Virus record (IMG/VR): IMGVR_UViG_3300030329_004314
Span: 21,903 to 85,902 of that record
Length of the DNA stretch: 64,000 bases
Source: a virus
Strand: one strand, 5' to 3'
Below are positions 57,195 through 63,859 of the stretch, one piece after another. Position 1 is the first letter of the stretch. Each line of letters begins with the position of its first letter. The notes under the pieces are model-generated. The model saw nothing but the letters and a program-made list of their open reading frames with translations. It made no database searches and was not told the origin of the DNA. The translations under genes were made by a program, and so were the position numbers.

Positions 57195-57358
57195 TTTCTT
57201 CTTTCCCTGTAAAAATCCTTCATATCAAAAAAAGTTTTTGGAATATAGAACTGACCACCTCTAATTTTTATTAAAAACCAGTCAGTTCCTTCAGATAACA
57301 CTCTGTATTTTCTACCTTTTTGGGCAGGGTAATAGTCTACTTTACAAAATACCATCAT
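57191..57358 (-). CDS. Small unknown protein
   Basis: A 55-residue ORF (MVFCKVDYYPAQKGRKYRVL, then WFLIKIRGGQFYIPKTFFDM) with a compact beta-rich pattern. ATGATG at 57358 overlaps the previous stop, and its stop overlaps the membrane-protein start (ATGA). No family recognised. Confidence 0.58.
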   Translation of the reverse strand: MMVFCKVDYYPAQKGRKYRVLSEGTDWFLIKIRGGQFYIPKTFFDMKDFYRERRK

Positions 57359-57717
57359 TCTATTTTTCTAAGCCTTATAAGTTCACGGACTTCTTCTTCA
57401 TCAAAGTAGTCCTCTACATTTGGCATTCTTTTATCAAAGTCCTTTAAGTCAAATGGGCTAATATCTTCACCAACTACTTTTTCAACACTTACTGCTTTTC
57501 TTCCGTCAGTTTCTCCTGCTGGCATTACCCAAACTCTAACTGTCTCTGGGTAGCACTCTTCGTACAATTCCCTCAGTTTTTCTACTCTAGCATTAAAATA
57601 TGCGTCTATGTTTTCGTGCCTTACCCTACCTTTTGTAGAGCCATGTTTTCTTTCCTGTAAACGCAGTAAATTTAATGGCTGTATAGCAAAATGAGATAAC
57701 GTATCTTCGCCTACCAT
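57355..57717 (-). CDS. Unknown protein
   Basis: A 120-residue helical protein (FAIQPLNLLRLQERKHGSTK, then NIDAYFNARVEKLRELYEEC). The acidic C-terminus (PNVEDYFDEEEVRELIRLRK) is typical of small early phage proteins. An early-type promoter lies 70-100 bases before its ATG. Confidence 0.6.
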   Translation of the reverse strand: MVGEDTLSHFAIQPLNLLRLQERKHGSTKGRVRHENIDAYFNARVEKLRELYEECYPETVRVWVMPAGETDGRKAVSVEKVVGEDISPFDLKDFDKRMPNVEDYFDEEEVRELIRLRKIE

Positions 57718-57789
57718 CTTAATACCTTTAAGAAAAACGGCGAGAACAAAACGACATCCATGCCGAGTATGTGTCTCACCTTGACAGGC

Positions 57790-57817
57790 ATCTTACCACA
57801 ATGAACACATTTGTCAA
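57790..57817 (-). promoter_or_regulatory. Early-type sigma70 promoter
   Basis: Minus strand TTGACA (57812-57817), a 16-base spacer ending TGTGG, then TAAGAT (57790-57795). A perfect -35 and a good -10. The downstream gap 57718-57829 holds no ORF. It should drive the genes from 57.7 kb leftward. Confidence 0.82.
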
Positions 57818-57829
57818 CAGTTTGTAAAA

Positions 57830-58129
57830 TTATTTATCGTATTTTTTTAATAAGGTATCTGAAATAGCTTCTGCCAGTTTGAAGTGACCATCATAGTAGT
57901 ACCTGAAAGCACTCTTGCAATCCCTAACATCATTTTGCCAATCATCAATCGAATGTGATGATCCTGTCATAATCAATGTGTCTGACCTAAGAAGTTTCTT
58001 AAACAGTCTTACCTTGTTTTGATGCTCTTCTTTTTGTTCCTGTCTCTTCTTTTTTCTTTCAGCAATCTGCTTTGATGATAGTCTTTTTCTAGTTTTCTTC
58101 TTTGGCTTTGCTTTATTTTTTGTTGTCAT
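57830..58129 (-). CDS. Unknown basic protein
   Basis: A 99-residue protein with a very basic N-terminus (KNKAKPKKKTRKRLSSKQIA, then ERKKKRQEQKEEHQNKVRLF) and a more neutral helical C-terminus (SAFRYYYDGHFKLAEAISDT). It probably binds nucleic acid. It overlaps the next gene by four bases. Confidence 0.58.
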   Translation of the reverse strand: MTTKNKAKPKKKTRKRLSSKQIAERKKKRQEQKEEHQNKVRLFKKLLRSDTLIMTGSSHSIDDWQNDVRDCKSAFRYYYDGHFKLAEAISDTLLKKYDK

Positions 58130-58326
58130 TTGATTCCATTAAGATAGAGTGCATCTTGCACAACGCATTTGAAAATAGAGTATAAAACATCTTCGCTACT
58201 CTTATGTCCTGCATAATCAGAGAATTCATTCAAAGCTGCTTCTCCAGATATAGTATTCTCTTTAATTTCTTTACAAATATTCTTTGCTCTTTTTCTAATA
58301 GAGTTATCAATATTGATGTTCAACAT
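58126..58326 (-). CDS. Small unknown protein
   Basis: A 66-residue helical protein (INIDNSIRKRAKNICKEIKE, then DVLYSIFKCVVQDALYLNGI). It follows the basic-protein gene with a four-base overlap. No family recognised. Confidence 0.58.
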   Translation of the reverse strand: MLNINIDNSIRKRAKNICKEIKENTISGEAALNEFSDYAGHKSSEDVLYSIFKCVVQDALYLNGIK

Positions 58327-58344
58327 CCTTGTGTCGTCCTTATC

Positions 58345-58641
58345 CTAAATTGAATTAAATTCTTCGACGGGAATCCTTGCGAGTATATCTACAAATATAG
58401 GCCTATTGTTGTTAGGCCATATGTGATGCCGGAACAATGTATTAAATTCTGTAAATTCTCTGGCTTGCTGATAATTACAACCCTTGTTCTGCAAAATTTT
58501 TATCATCATTTCAGAATCATAAACTACTTTGGTATCACCGCATTCTTCTGCAAGACCAATGATAGCGTTATCGAATTGACCATCTGCGTCAACAAAAACA
58601 ACATCTTCATGAACTTCTGATATTATCTTCCTAAGACTCAT
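58345..58641 (-). CDS. Small alpha/beta unknown protein
   Basis: A 98-residue protein (DVVFVDADGQFDNAIIGLAE, then VVYDSEMMIKILQNKGCNYQ). FVDADG resembles a phosphatase or metal-binding strand, but no full motif follows. It starts with an ATGA overlap on the zinc-ribbon gene. Confidence 0.58.
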   Translation of the reverse strand: MSLRKIISEVHEDVVFVDADGQFDNAIIGLAEECGDTKVVYDSEMMIKILQNKGCNYQQAREFTEFNTLFRHHIWPNNNRPIFVDILARIPVEEFNSI

Positions 58642-58808
58642 TTACATTGCCTAATAATAGTTACAAATACTCCACAATCATCATCTGGGCAAGACCAAAA
58701 TGACTCAATGAATTCTTTTCCGTCTGCATCTTCTGAGTCAGTGTCAGAGTTCCAAGTCAATTCTAAACCACAGTCAGGACAGTTTCCATTTTCTAAATTT
58801 CTATTCAT
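58638..58808 (-). CDS. Small zinc-ribbon protein
   Basis: A 56-residue ORF. CPDCGLELTW and SFWSCPDDDCGVFV give two CxxC-type knuckles (second one CxxxxC), a one-zinc ribbon. ATG 58808 is the first in-frame start. The middle is acidic. Function unknown. Confidence 0.62.
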   Translation of the reverse strand: MNRNLENGNCPDCGLELTWNSDTDSEDADGKEFIESFWSCPDDDCGVFVTIIRQCK

Positions 58809-58820
58809 AATGTATTACCT

Positions 58821-59024
58821 TTACGATCTTTTACTTCTTCTACTCATTGAGTCCATCATAGAGTTAAAAGATGATAATGCTAATATGTCGTAGATATACT
58901 CTTCTTCTTCTAAAGTCTTTTCTACTTGTGACTCAGCTTCATTAATACAACTTGCGTGTATCTTAAAGTCACGAACCTTTCTTTTCTTGTCTGCCTTCTT
59001 TGTTATAACCCTGTATTCTGGCAT
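58821..59024 (-). CDS. Small unknown protein
   Basis: A 67-residue protein (PEYRVITKKADKKRKVRDFK then IHASCINEAESQVEKTLEEE). Beta-strand start and acidic helix; serine/arginine-rich end. No family. It closely follows the winged-helix gene. Confidence 0.55.
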   Translation of the reverse strand: MPEYRVITKKADKKRKVRDFKIHASCINEAESQVEKTLEEEEYIYDILALSSFNSMMDSMSRRSKRS

Positions 59025-59025
59025 G

Positions 59026-59304
59026 TTATTCTTCTTCCATGAACTTATCTACTATTCTTTCTGCTTCCTCTTGTTGCTCTGCTTCGGATGCTTGAATATT
59101 ATTAGCTTTCTCTATTAACTTAGCACACTCTATACCTTTTTCGGTGAGGCTAAAATAGAATTTCCCGTCTTCACCAATGGATTGTTCAATTATTCCGTTT
59201 GCTACCATATCAGACAAATCTTCCCCAAGCTCTGCTTCGCTGAAGCCAGTAACTTCAGCAAGTTCTTGATGATTCAAATCTTTGTCTTCACTTCTATCAC
59301 ACAT
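59026..59304 (-). CDS. Winged-helix-type regulator candidate
   Basis: A 92-residue protein from ATG 59304, which has AAAGGAG seven bases before it. NHQELAEVTGFSEAELGEDL is helix-turn-helix-like and MVANGIIEQSIGEDGKFYFS with LTEKGIECAKLI fits the wing and last helix of an ArsR/MarR-size domain. It may regulate early phage or host genes. An early-type promoter is directly upstream. Confidence 0.62.
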   Translation of the reverse strand: MCDRSEDKDLNHQELAEVTGFSEAELGEDLSDMVANGIIEQSIGEDGKFYFSLTEKGIECAKLIEKANNIQASEAEQQEEAERIVDKFMEEE

Positions 59305-59333
59305 AACTTCTCCTTTATTTATGTTGTGCCACA

Positions 59334-59361
59334 ATTCTACCACAGGATTGTAGAGGGGCAA
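59334..59361 (-). promoter_or_regulatory. Early-type sigma70 promoter
   Basis: Minus strand TTGCCC (59356-59361), 16 bases ending TGTGG, then TAGAAT (59334-59339), about 30 bases before the winged-helix start. It shares the spacer and TGTGGTA with the promoter at 57.8 kb. Confidence 0.7.
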
Positions 59362-59378
59362 CTTGAAAGCGCAAAATA

Positions 59379-59822
59379 CTAAGAAATATTTGCTGAATTT
59401 ATGAGATCGGAAGAAGATCGTGATTTACTTCCTCCTACTCCATATGCGGTATTGATACCAAATTGTTTACAGAAATCTTCTTCTGGAGAATTTCCTTCGG
59501 TTCTATCTCCACCATTACAAAATGTCATGCTGACAAAGAATGGGTCATTGATATAAGTATCATATATACGTTTAAGAGTTGTAACTACAGACCTACCACA
59601 GTCTTCAGAGACTACGGCTCTGTCTACACCTTTGATAGAACTTACAATCCTTAGACGGTCATTCTCATTCATAAAAGGAACACTTCCCTTTAGATCTACC
59701 TGAAAATCATTATTAACAATTACTATCAAGTAGTCCCCTAGTTTTTTAGCAGACTCAATATAGTCTAAATGACCAACATGAATAGGATTAAAATATCCAG
59801 ATATAACTACAACTTTACTCAT
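59379..59822 (-). CDS. Cytidylyltransferase-type nucleotidyltransferase (TagD/RfaE-like)
   Basis: A 147-residue enzyme with the HxGH signature (SGYFNPIHVGHLDYIESAKK, about residues 8-27) and the late ADP/CDP-binding pattern GVGGSKSRSSSDLI. Middle residues NENDRLRIVSSIKGVDRAVV match the family. It transfers CMP or AMP to a phosphorylated sugar, glycerol or coenzyme precursor; which one is not determined. It may serve the glycan pathway. Confidence 0.82.
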   Translation of the reverse strand: MSKVVVISGYFNPIHVGHLDYIESAKKLGDYLIVIVNNDFQVDLKGSVPFMNENDRLRIVSSIKGVDRAVVSEDCGRSVVTTLKRIYDTYINDPFFVSMTFCNGGDRTEGNSPEEDFCKQFGINTAYGVGGSKSRSSSDLINSANIS

Positions 59823-60039
59823 TTGATTCCTTGTCTAATTGTTTATGGTAAGACTTAAATTGTTTATATACTTTTTTTATTTCAATGAAAGCCTCTTTTT
59901 CAGTCATCTTACCGCCCTGTTGTAAGTCACATATGATAGACATATGAATACTCAAACCTCTAAAATAATCTTTGTATTTGTCAAAGTTAATTTCATCTAC
60001 CAACTCTAAATCTCCCAAATTATCTGAGATACTACTCAT
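59815..60039 (-). CDS. Small unknown protein
   Basis: A 74-residue protein (INFDKYKDYFRGLSIHMSII, then MTEKEAFIEIKKVYKQFKSY), mostly helical. It overlaps the cytidylyltransferase gene by eight bases. No family recognised. Confidence 0.57.
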   Translation of the reverse strand: MSSISDNLGDLELVDEINFDKYKDYFRGLSIHMSIICDLQQGGKMTEKEAFIEIKKVYKQFKSYHKQLDKESNE

Positions 60040-60042
60040 GTT

Positions 60043-60537
60043 TTATCTTCCGTAGTCGTCATCAATTCTAATGATGTCGTCTTCCTGACATTCGCCAGTT
60101 TGTATTTCAATTATTATTAAATCATCATCGCCAGTATTTTTTACTCTATGAACCTCAAACTTTTTAATTGTATGAGCAGAGCCAGAAGAAACAGGAACCA
60201 CTGTCTGTCCTATTTGCAATTCACCTTCACCAGATATTATTTTCCATAGTTCATCTCTTTTTCTATGAAGTTGAAGGCTTAACCTATGATTAGGTTTAAC
60301 TATAATTTTTTTTACTTTTACATATGCTTCATCTAGTAATACTTGGAATGAACCCCACTGACGGTCTTCATAATTTTTATCTCCTGAGAAACCAGAGAGG
60401 TGCATGAAAACCATATCCTCTTTATCTACCTCAGAACAAATTGGGTTTTTTTTACCACAATAACGACAAACTTTTTCTGAGCAAATTTCTCTGGGAACTA
60501 TTCTGTTACAACATTCCAGTTTGAACTGCATTCTCAT
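60043..60537 (-). CDS. Cupin (mannose-6-phosphate isomerase-like) with zinc ribbon
   Basis: A 164-residue protein. The C-terminal 100 residues match the ManC/PMI type II cupin: WGSFQVLLDEAYVKVKKIIV, PNHRLSLQLHRKRDELWKII, SGEGELQIGQ and HRVKNTGDDDLIIIEIQTGE, with metal-binding histidine/glutamate pattern. The N-terminal 35 residues add a zinc ribbon (CCNRIV, CSEKVCRYCGKK). This could isomerise mannose-6-phosphate to feed GDP-mannose and GDP-fucose, but the isomerase or only a binding role is unclear. Confidence 0.72.
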   Translation of the reverse strand: MRMQFKLECCNRIVPREICSEKVCRYCGKKNPICSEVDKEDMVFMHLSGFSGDKNYEDRQWGSFQVLLDEAYVKVKKIIVKPNHRLSLQLHRKRDELWKIISGEGELQIGQTVVPVSSGSAHTIKKFEVHRVKNTGDDDLIIIEIQTGECQEDDIIRIDDDYGR

Positions 60538-60728
60538 TCTTCAACAAGTCCCTCTGTTCTCTTTATAATTCTTCCTGTATTGTCTGCTAATCCAAAACCG
60601 CATCCTTCACAAAGAACTGGTATAAGAAATCCATCCTTAACTTGTTCTTCTGTCAAAAGATTACTTAACTCAGTACGATCTTCGTCACCAAAGAATTCTT
60701 TAGAACAATCTCTACAAAACTCAGCCAT
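60534..60728 (-). CDS. Small zinc-ribbon protein
   Basis: A 64-residue protein. CRDCSKEFFGDEDR and VLCEGCGFGLAD form two CxxC knuckles. ATG 60728 overlaps the previous stop (ATGGCTGA). It overlaps the cupin gene by four bases. Function unknown. Confidence 0.6.
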   Translation of the reverse strand: MAEFCRDCSKEFFGDEDRTELSNLLTEEQVKDGFLIPVLCEGCGFGLADNTGRIIKRTEGLVEE

Positions 60729-61020
60729 CCGATATTTCCGGTGATGAACTAATGATCTTTCCATTGTTATCAACAGAAATAAAATAGCTATGTTCAATTC
60801 TTATAGACCTTGAAGCCATTAGTAGTCCCTCAATATCATGCTTGCACCAGACATTGACTCTCCAATTATTTGCAAAAACATTTCCTGCTGTAATAAATTC
60901 AAACTTTTCAGGCTTACCAAGTATAGACATCACTTGGTCTTTAACCAATGACTCGATGTCTTTAGATTTGATAGGCTGGTGCATTTCTTCTTCTTGGGGT
61001 TTATCAATAACGGACTGCAT
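60721..61020 (-). CDS. Unknown protein
   Basis: A 99-residue protein (MQSVIDKPQEEEMHQPIKSK, then GNVFANNWRVNVWCKHDIEG and SRSIRIEHSYFISVDNNGKI). It has a beta-rich second half. ATG 61020 has only a weak ribosome site (GTTGG). No family recognised. Confidence 0.55.
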   Translation of the reverse strand: MQSVIDKPQEEEMHQPIKSKDIESLVKDQVMSILGKPEKFEFITAGNVFANNWRVNVWCKHDIEGLLMASRSIRIEHSYFISVDNNGKIISSSPEISDG

Positions 61021-61024
61021 ACTA

Positions 61025-61111
61025 TTACCAACTTTCTCTTCTGTCACAAAGATAATAAAATAATTCCAAAAAACCAAAACTTACAACTGAAATAAGCACA
61101 ACAAATAACAT
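61025..61111 (-). CDS. Possible tiny membrane peptide
   Basis: A 28-residue ORF (MLFVVLISVVSFGFLELFYY). It is almost wholly hydrophobic up to residue 22. No Shine-Dalgarno site. Its ATG overlaps the next stop (TAATG). It fills a gap where nothing else fits. Confidence 0.35.
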   Translation of the reverse strand: MLFVVLISVVSFGFLELFYYLCDRRESW

Positions 61112-61257
61112 TATAACCACAACTTTATATCAAAACCTTTGGCTATTCCTTGTAGCTTCTTCATGCTTCCTGTGTACACAAACAATAAGTTGTCAGAAGA
61201 ATCCCATATGCTAAATGAGTAGAAGCCATCAGATATTTTTACCAAATTATATTTCAC
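61111..61257 (-). CDS. Possible small protein (GTG start)
   Basis: A 48-residue ORF (VKYNLVKISDGFYSFSIWDS, then LLFVYTGSMKKLQGIAKGF). It has a natural beta-strand pattern. It overlaps the neighbouring gene by 11 bases. No Shine-Dalgarno is visible, so the start is uncertain. Confidence 0.45.
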   Translation of the reverse strand: MKYNLVKISDGFYSFSIWDSSDNLLFVYTGSMKKLQGIAKGFDIKLWL

Positions 61258-61357
61258 TGTCTACGCACTGTGTTAAAGAAGTAGGTGAAAATTTACCCTT
61301 GTCTTCTTTATGATACACTTGTGCCACAATTATTTCTATGTTGTTATTTATCTCCAT
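61247..61357 (-). CDS. Possible small protein
   Basis: A 36-residue ORF (MEINNNIEIIVAQVYHKEDK, then KFSPTSLTQCVDSEI). Its ATG lies inside the end of the preceding basic gene. The upstream part of the same frame to 61486 overlaps that gene in full and is judged non-coding. No ribosome site beyond AAGG. Confidence 0.42.
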   Translation of the reverse strand: MEINNNIEIIVAQVYHKEDKGKFSPTSLTQCVDSEI

Positions 61358-61505
61358 CCTTATTGACGAACAATGGAATGTTTTTTTCTGCAAGTTTTGT
61401 ATATTCTTTAATTCGTCGTTCCCTGACTTCTGTACGCATCTTCCTGATACGTCTTTTCTTTGTGGGGTCAAGAAAGAAGTCTCCATACTTCACAATCTTA
61501 CTCAT
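61344..61505 (-). CDS. Small basic protein
   Basis: A 53-residue ORF (MSKIVKYGDFFLDPTKKRRI, then KMRTEVRERRIKEYTKLAEK). AGGAAAT precedes the ATG with good spacing. Rich in arginine and lysine, probably nucleic-acid-binding. No family recognised. Confidence 0.58.
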   Translation of the reverse strand: MSKIVKYGDFFLDPTKKRRIRKMRTEVRERRIKEYTKLAEKNIPLFVNKDGDK

Positions 61506-61516
61506 CTTAAATTTCC

Positions 61517-61651
61517 TCAGCTAAAAAAATAATTCACAAAATAAAATATAGTAGAGGCTATTGTTATTATTGCCATGATCTTTGCCATTCTTTCTAGCCT
61601 CGATAATAAACTTAATAATTCAGGCACACTCATGTCGTCCAATTTTCTCAT
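61517..61651 (-). CDS. Small membrane protein
   Basis: A 44-residue ORF (MRKLDDMSVPELLSLLSRLE, then MAKIMAIITIASTIFYFVNY). A polar helix leads into one transmembrane segment. Its ATG overlaps the previous stop (ATGA). Function unknown. Confidence 0.6.
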   Translation of the reverse strand: MRKLDDMSVPELLSLLSRLERMAKIMAIITIASTIFYFVNYFFS

Positions 61652-61806
61652 TTCCAGACCACACTTTCTATGAATTTTAATTCATACTTATCTAAGTCCC
61701 ACTCATCCCATCTAATAATAGATAGGAATCGACTTCCATCTTTACGTTCATACTCAAAGTATTTCTCGCCTACCTTTGTATCAAAGGCCACTGTTGGTTT
61801 ACTCAT
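61648..61806 (-). CDS. Small unknown protein
   Basis: A 52-residue ORF (MSKPTVAFDTKVGEKYFEYE, then RKDGSRFLSIIRWDEWDLDK). Its ATG overlaps the stop of the next gene upstream (ATGAGTAA). Beta-rich pattern, no family. Confidence 0.58.
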   Translation of the reverse strand: MSKPTVAFDTKVGEKYFEYERKDGSRFLSIIRWDEWDLDKYELKFIESVVWK

Positions 61807-62206
61807 TACCATTTCCTTTATCTAAATCTTCCAAGTCATAAGATTCAGCATCTGTAACAGCACAATCAATATTATATTGATAATTTTGAAACACTTGCTC
61901 ATATGCATAACTTAACAAGGTATCCATATCCCAGTCATCCACAACTAACTTAGCAAGATTCCCAAGACGTTGAGTTGTTAAGTCTGTATCTTTTATGTTT
62001 CCTCCAACGCCCTTCCTCCATTTCCTTTTGATAAGACTCCACTGCTTTTCTGTATTAATTGTTTTAAGTGCATTCAACAACTCTAAAACTAAATGGTTAG
62101 CTTCAGAAAAACTGTAAACATTATTCTCTACAGTTACCTCAATCGTTTCATCAACTAAGCCTACTAATACAAACTCTCCTTTGTGTAGTGTGGTTATCTC
62201 ACTCAT
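61799..62206 (-). CDS. Unknown protein
   Basis: A 135-residue protein from ATG 62206 (MSEITTLHKGEFVLVGLVDE). ANHLVLELLNALKTINTEKQ and LVVDDWDMDTLLSYAYEQVF are helical. GGAGG lies upstream of the start. No family recognised; the acidic end (LEDLDKGNGNE) contains the next gene's ribosome site. Confidence 0.6.
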   Translation of the reverse strand: MSEITTLHKGEFVLVGLVDETIEVTVENNVYSFSEANHLVLELLNALKTINTEKQWSLIKRKWRKGVGGNIKDTDLTTQRLGNLAKLVVDDWDMDTLLSYAYEQVFQNYQYNIDCAVTDAESYDLEDLDKGNGNE

Positions 62207-62360
62207 CTTCACATACCTCCAGTTCATGCTCAAACGCTTCAACAGCCCCATCGTCGTTGCTCAAAGAATAAACTTCGCCGCAGATTCTGTCGATAGTGTA
62301 TAAACCGCTTGACAGATCGCCGTCAGGATCGGTAAACCATACTTTATCACCTTCACTCAT
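62199..62360 (-). CDS. Small acidic protein
   Basis: A 53-residue protein (MSEGDKVWFTDPDGDLSSGL, then RICGEVYSLSNDDGAVEAFE). Beta-rich, acidic end CEDE. The start sits in the GGAG-ATTGAAG-ATG module shared by its neighbours. No family. Confidence 0.58.
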   Translation of the reverse strand: MSEGDKVWFTDPDGDLSSGLYTIDRICGEVYSLSNDDGAVEAFEHELEVCEDE

Positions 62361-62514
62361 CTTCAATCTCCGGTGGACAATCTCTATCATCAATGTAATA
62401 CTGCCAGTCAGCAGGTAGTCCATTAACTTCAACTACCATGCCACCCTCTACAACAATGCTTACTAGCTTGTCGCTACCAGCAACTTCTCCAGTCTTATAA
62501 TTAAGATCGCTCAT
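62353..62514 (-). CDS. Small acidic protein
   Basis: A 53-residue protein (MSDLNYKTGEVAGSDKLVSI, then GGMVVEVNGLPADWQYYIDD). It ends EIEDE, encoded by the next gene's start module. No family recognised. Confidence 0.58.
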   Translation of the reverse strand: MSDLNYKTGEVAGSDKLVSIVVEGGMVVEVNGLPADWQYYIDDRDCPPEIEDE

Positions 62515-62515
62515 A

Positions 62516-62722
62516 TTAAAAATCCTCCTCAACTTCATAGCCTAGACTTCTTACAAATTCATCTAACTGGTGAGCCTTCTTCTCATATGCTTGAAGAATC
62601 CTAATTGTTTCGTTAGGAGGAAAATCTCTCTCCCAACCATCTGCTCCATGAGCTATTTCCCAAATAGCATCTACAGTTTCTAGACTAATCTCTACTATTT
62701 TATTGTCATTATTCTCAATCAT
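62516..62722 (-). CDS. Small acidic protein
   Basis: A 68-residue protein (MIENNDNKIVEISLETVDAI, then HGADGWERDFPPNETIRILQ). ATG 62722 is used. Helical C-terminus (AYEKKAHQLDEFVRSLGYEV). No family. Confidence 0.57.
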   Translation of the reverse strand: MIENNDNKIVEISLETVDAIWEIAHGADGWERDFPPNETIRILQAYEKKAHQLDEFVRSLGYEVEEDF

Positions 62723-62733
62723 TATAAACTTCC

Positions 62734-62868
62734 TTAAATAGTGGTAGTTGTACCAATTTCCCAATTCAAATCATTATTTTCCATTAGCTCGTTTAGATAT
62801 TCATGTACATCTATGTCATCAATATCGTCACGTTCAAAGTCTAAATATATTACTACTGTCTTACTCAT
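62734..62868 (-). CDS. Small acidic protein
   Basis: A 44-residue ORF (MSKTVVIYLDFERDDIDDID, then YLNELMENNDLNWEIGTTTT). GGAGATTGAAC precedes the ATG. Its start overlaps the previous stop (ATGAGTAA). No family. Confidence 0.58.
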   Translation of the reverse strand: MSKTVVIYLDFERDDIDDIDVHEYLNELMENNDLNWEIGTTTTI

Positions 62869-63019
62869 GTTCAATCTCCTCATTTACTCTATCAACAACT
62901 ATTTGGCATAGTTTATTGGTGAGTGAATCCAATTCGCCTTTCTCCATAAAGCTATATCCATCTACACATGCTGTAATGTCATCTTGGATTAATTCTCTCA
63001 AGTTTTCTAAATTACTCAT
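62861..63019 (-). CDS. Small acidic helical protein
   Basis: A 52-residue protein (MSNLENLRELIQDDITACVD, then SLTNKLCQIVVDRVNEEIEH). It ends EIEHE, encoded within the next gene's leader. No family. Confidence 0.58.
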   Translation of the reverse strand: MSNLENLRELIQDDITACVDGYSFMEKGELDSLTNKLCQIVVDRVNEEIEHE

Positions 63020-63200
63020 ATTCAACCTCCTTAACTTCAATACCAAGTTCACTATAACTTTTGTTAGTAGTTGCTATACAGTCATCTAAACTCCAAGCCT
63101 CGGCAACAATACCTTCATCATCTAATTTAATCTGAACAGTAGCACCAGACTCAGGACTTATCATATGTGGTTCTAAATGTAGGTATAAAGTTTTATTCAT
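63012..63200 (-). CDS. Small acidic protein
   Basis: A 62-residue protein from ATG 63200 (MNKTLYLHLEPHMISPESGA, then QIKLDDEGIVAEAWSLDDCI). It ends EVEYE through overlap with the next start. No family. Confidence 0.58.
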   Translation of the reverse strand: MNKTLYLHLEPHMISPESGATVQIKLDDEGIVAEAWSLDDCIATTNKSYSELGIEVKEVEYE

Positions 63201-63381
63201 CATCAATATCCTTATCTGCAAGATGAATATCCCACAGTTCTTGGAATGTATCATCGCACTGTTCAAAGACATGTAGTTGTTCTTCATATAGAGCCTGAAT
63301 CATATCTTTCATCTCCATACTCTCAACAACCGCTTCTGCTAACTTCTCACGGTTCTCTTCGTTGTTCTTAACTTTACTCAT
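63193..63381 (-). CDS. Small acidic helical protein
   Basis: A 62-residue protein (MSKVKNNEENREKLAEAVVE, then MIQALYEEQLHVFEQCDDTF). GGAG lies ten bases before ATG 63381. Ends DIDDE. No family. Confidence 0.58.
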   Translation of the reverse strand: MSKVKNNEENREKLAEAVVESMEMKDMIQALYEEQLHVFEQCDDTFQELWDIHLADKDIDDE

Positions 63382-63454
63382 CTTCGAGGTACTCCACATA
63401 ATCTACCCACTCTAGTCCAAACATTTCAATTAGGTCATCTTCAGTAACTGTCAT
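63374..63454 (-). CDS. Tiny protein with FGLEWxDYVEYL motif (copy 1)
   Basis: A 26-residue ORF (MTVTEDDLIEMFGLEWVDYV, then EYLEDE). AAGGAGATTGAAG leads to its ATG, a strong ribosome site. It is a near-paralogue of the ORF at 63.78 kb. Its own end encodes the start module of the next gene. Confidence 0.55.
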   Translation of the reverse strand: MTVTEDDLIEMFGLEWVDYVEYLEDE

Positions 63455-63468
63455 CTTCAATCTCCTTT

Positions 63469-63798
63469 TTATGGAACAACAAGATCATAAAGAACTCTGT
63501 ATAAGTCTTCGCTGTATTCCCGAATCTTTTTCTCTGCCGCTTCCAGTCTTTTATCTGGACTTGCGTAAAGTCTGACTTCTAATTGTTCGGAGTCATATCC
63601 TTCAGAATATGCCTCAGTTACGGAATATAATAAGTCTTCTTTATCTGAAAGTATATTAACCATATCTAATACTTCCTTTTCATATCCTTTAATAAACTCT
63701 TCAAAGTCTTCATACCAACATTCATCATCCGATATTCGAGGAATAGAGGGAATCTCTTCCCTATCTAAGCAACTAGCAATCTCATAAATACTCCACAT
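63469..63798 (-). CDS. Small acidic protein
   Basis: A 109-residue protein from ATG 63798 (MWSIYEIASCLDREEIPSIP, then YEDFEEFIKGYEKEVLDMVN and DSEQLEVRLYASPDKRLEAA). GGGGAG precedes the ATG. Helical and acidic. No family recognised. Confidence 0.58.
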   Translation of the reverse strand: MWSIYEIASCLDREEIPSIPRISDDECWYEDFEEFIKGYEKEVLDMVNILSDKEDLLYSVTEAYSEGYDSEQLEVRLYASPDKRLEAAEKKIREYSEDLYRVLYDLVVP

Positions 63799-63859
63799 AA
63801 TCTCCCCACTCAAGTCCAAACATATCGGTTAGTATATTAATCTGTTCCTGTGATAGCAT
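63782..63859 (-). CDS. Tiny protein with FGLEWxDYVEYL motif (copy 2)
   Basis: A 25-residue ORF (MLSQEQINILTDMFGLEWGD, then YVEYL). It shares DMFGLEW-DYVEYL with copy 1 (12 of 13 positions). GGAGATTGAAA is directly upstream of the ATG. Its last codons contain the ribosome site of the next gene. Confidence 0.52.
   Translation of the reverse strand: MLSQEQINILTDMFGLEWGDYVEYL

Noticed and set aside
61247-61486. 79-codon ORF as a full-length gene
   Set aside because: Its first 43 codons overlap a better-supported basic gene in another frame, so only the last 36 codons were kept.
61285-61524. Plus-strand ORF over the small basic gene
   Set aside because: The minus-strand gene there has a proper ribosome site and basic composition; the plus frame is a shadow.
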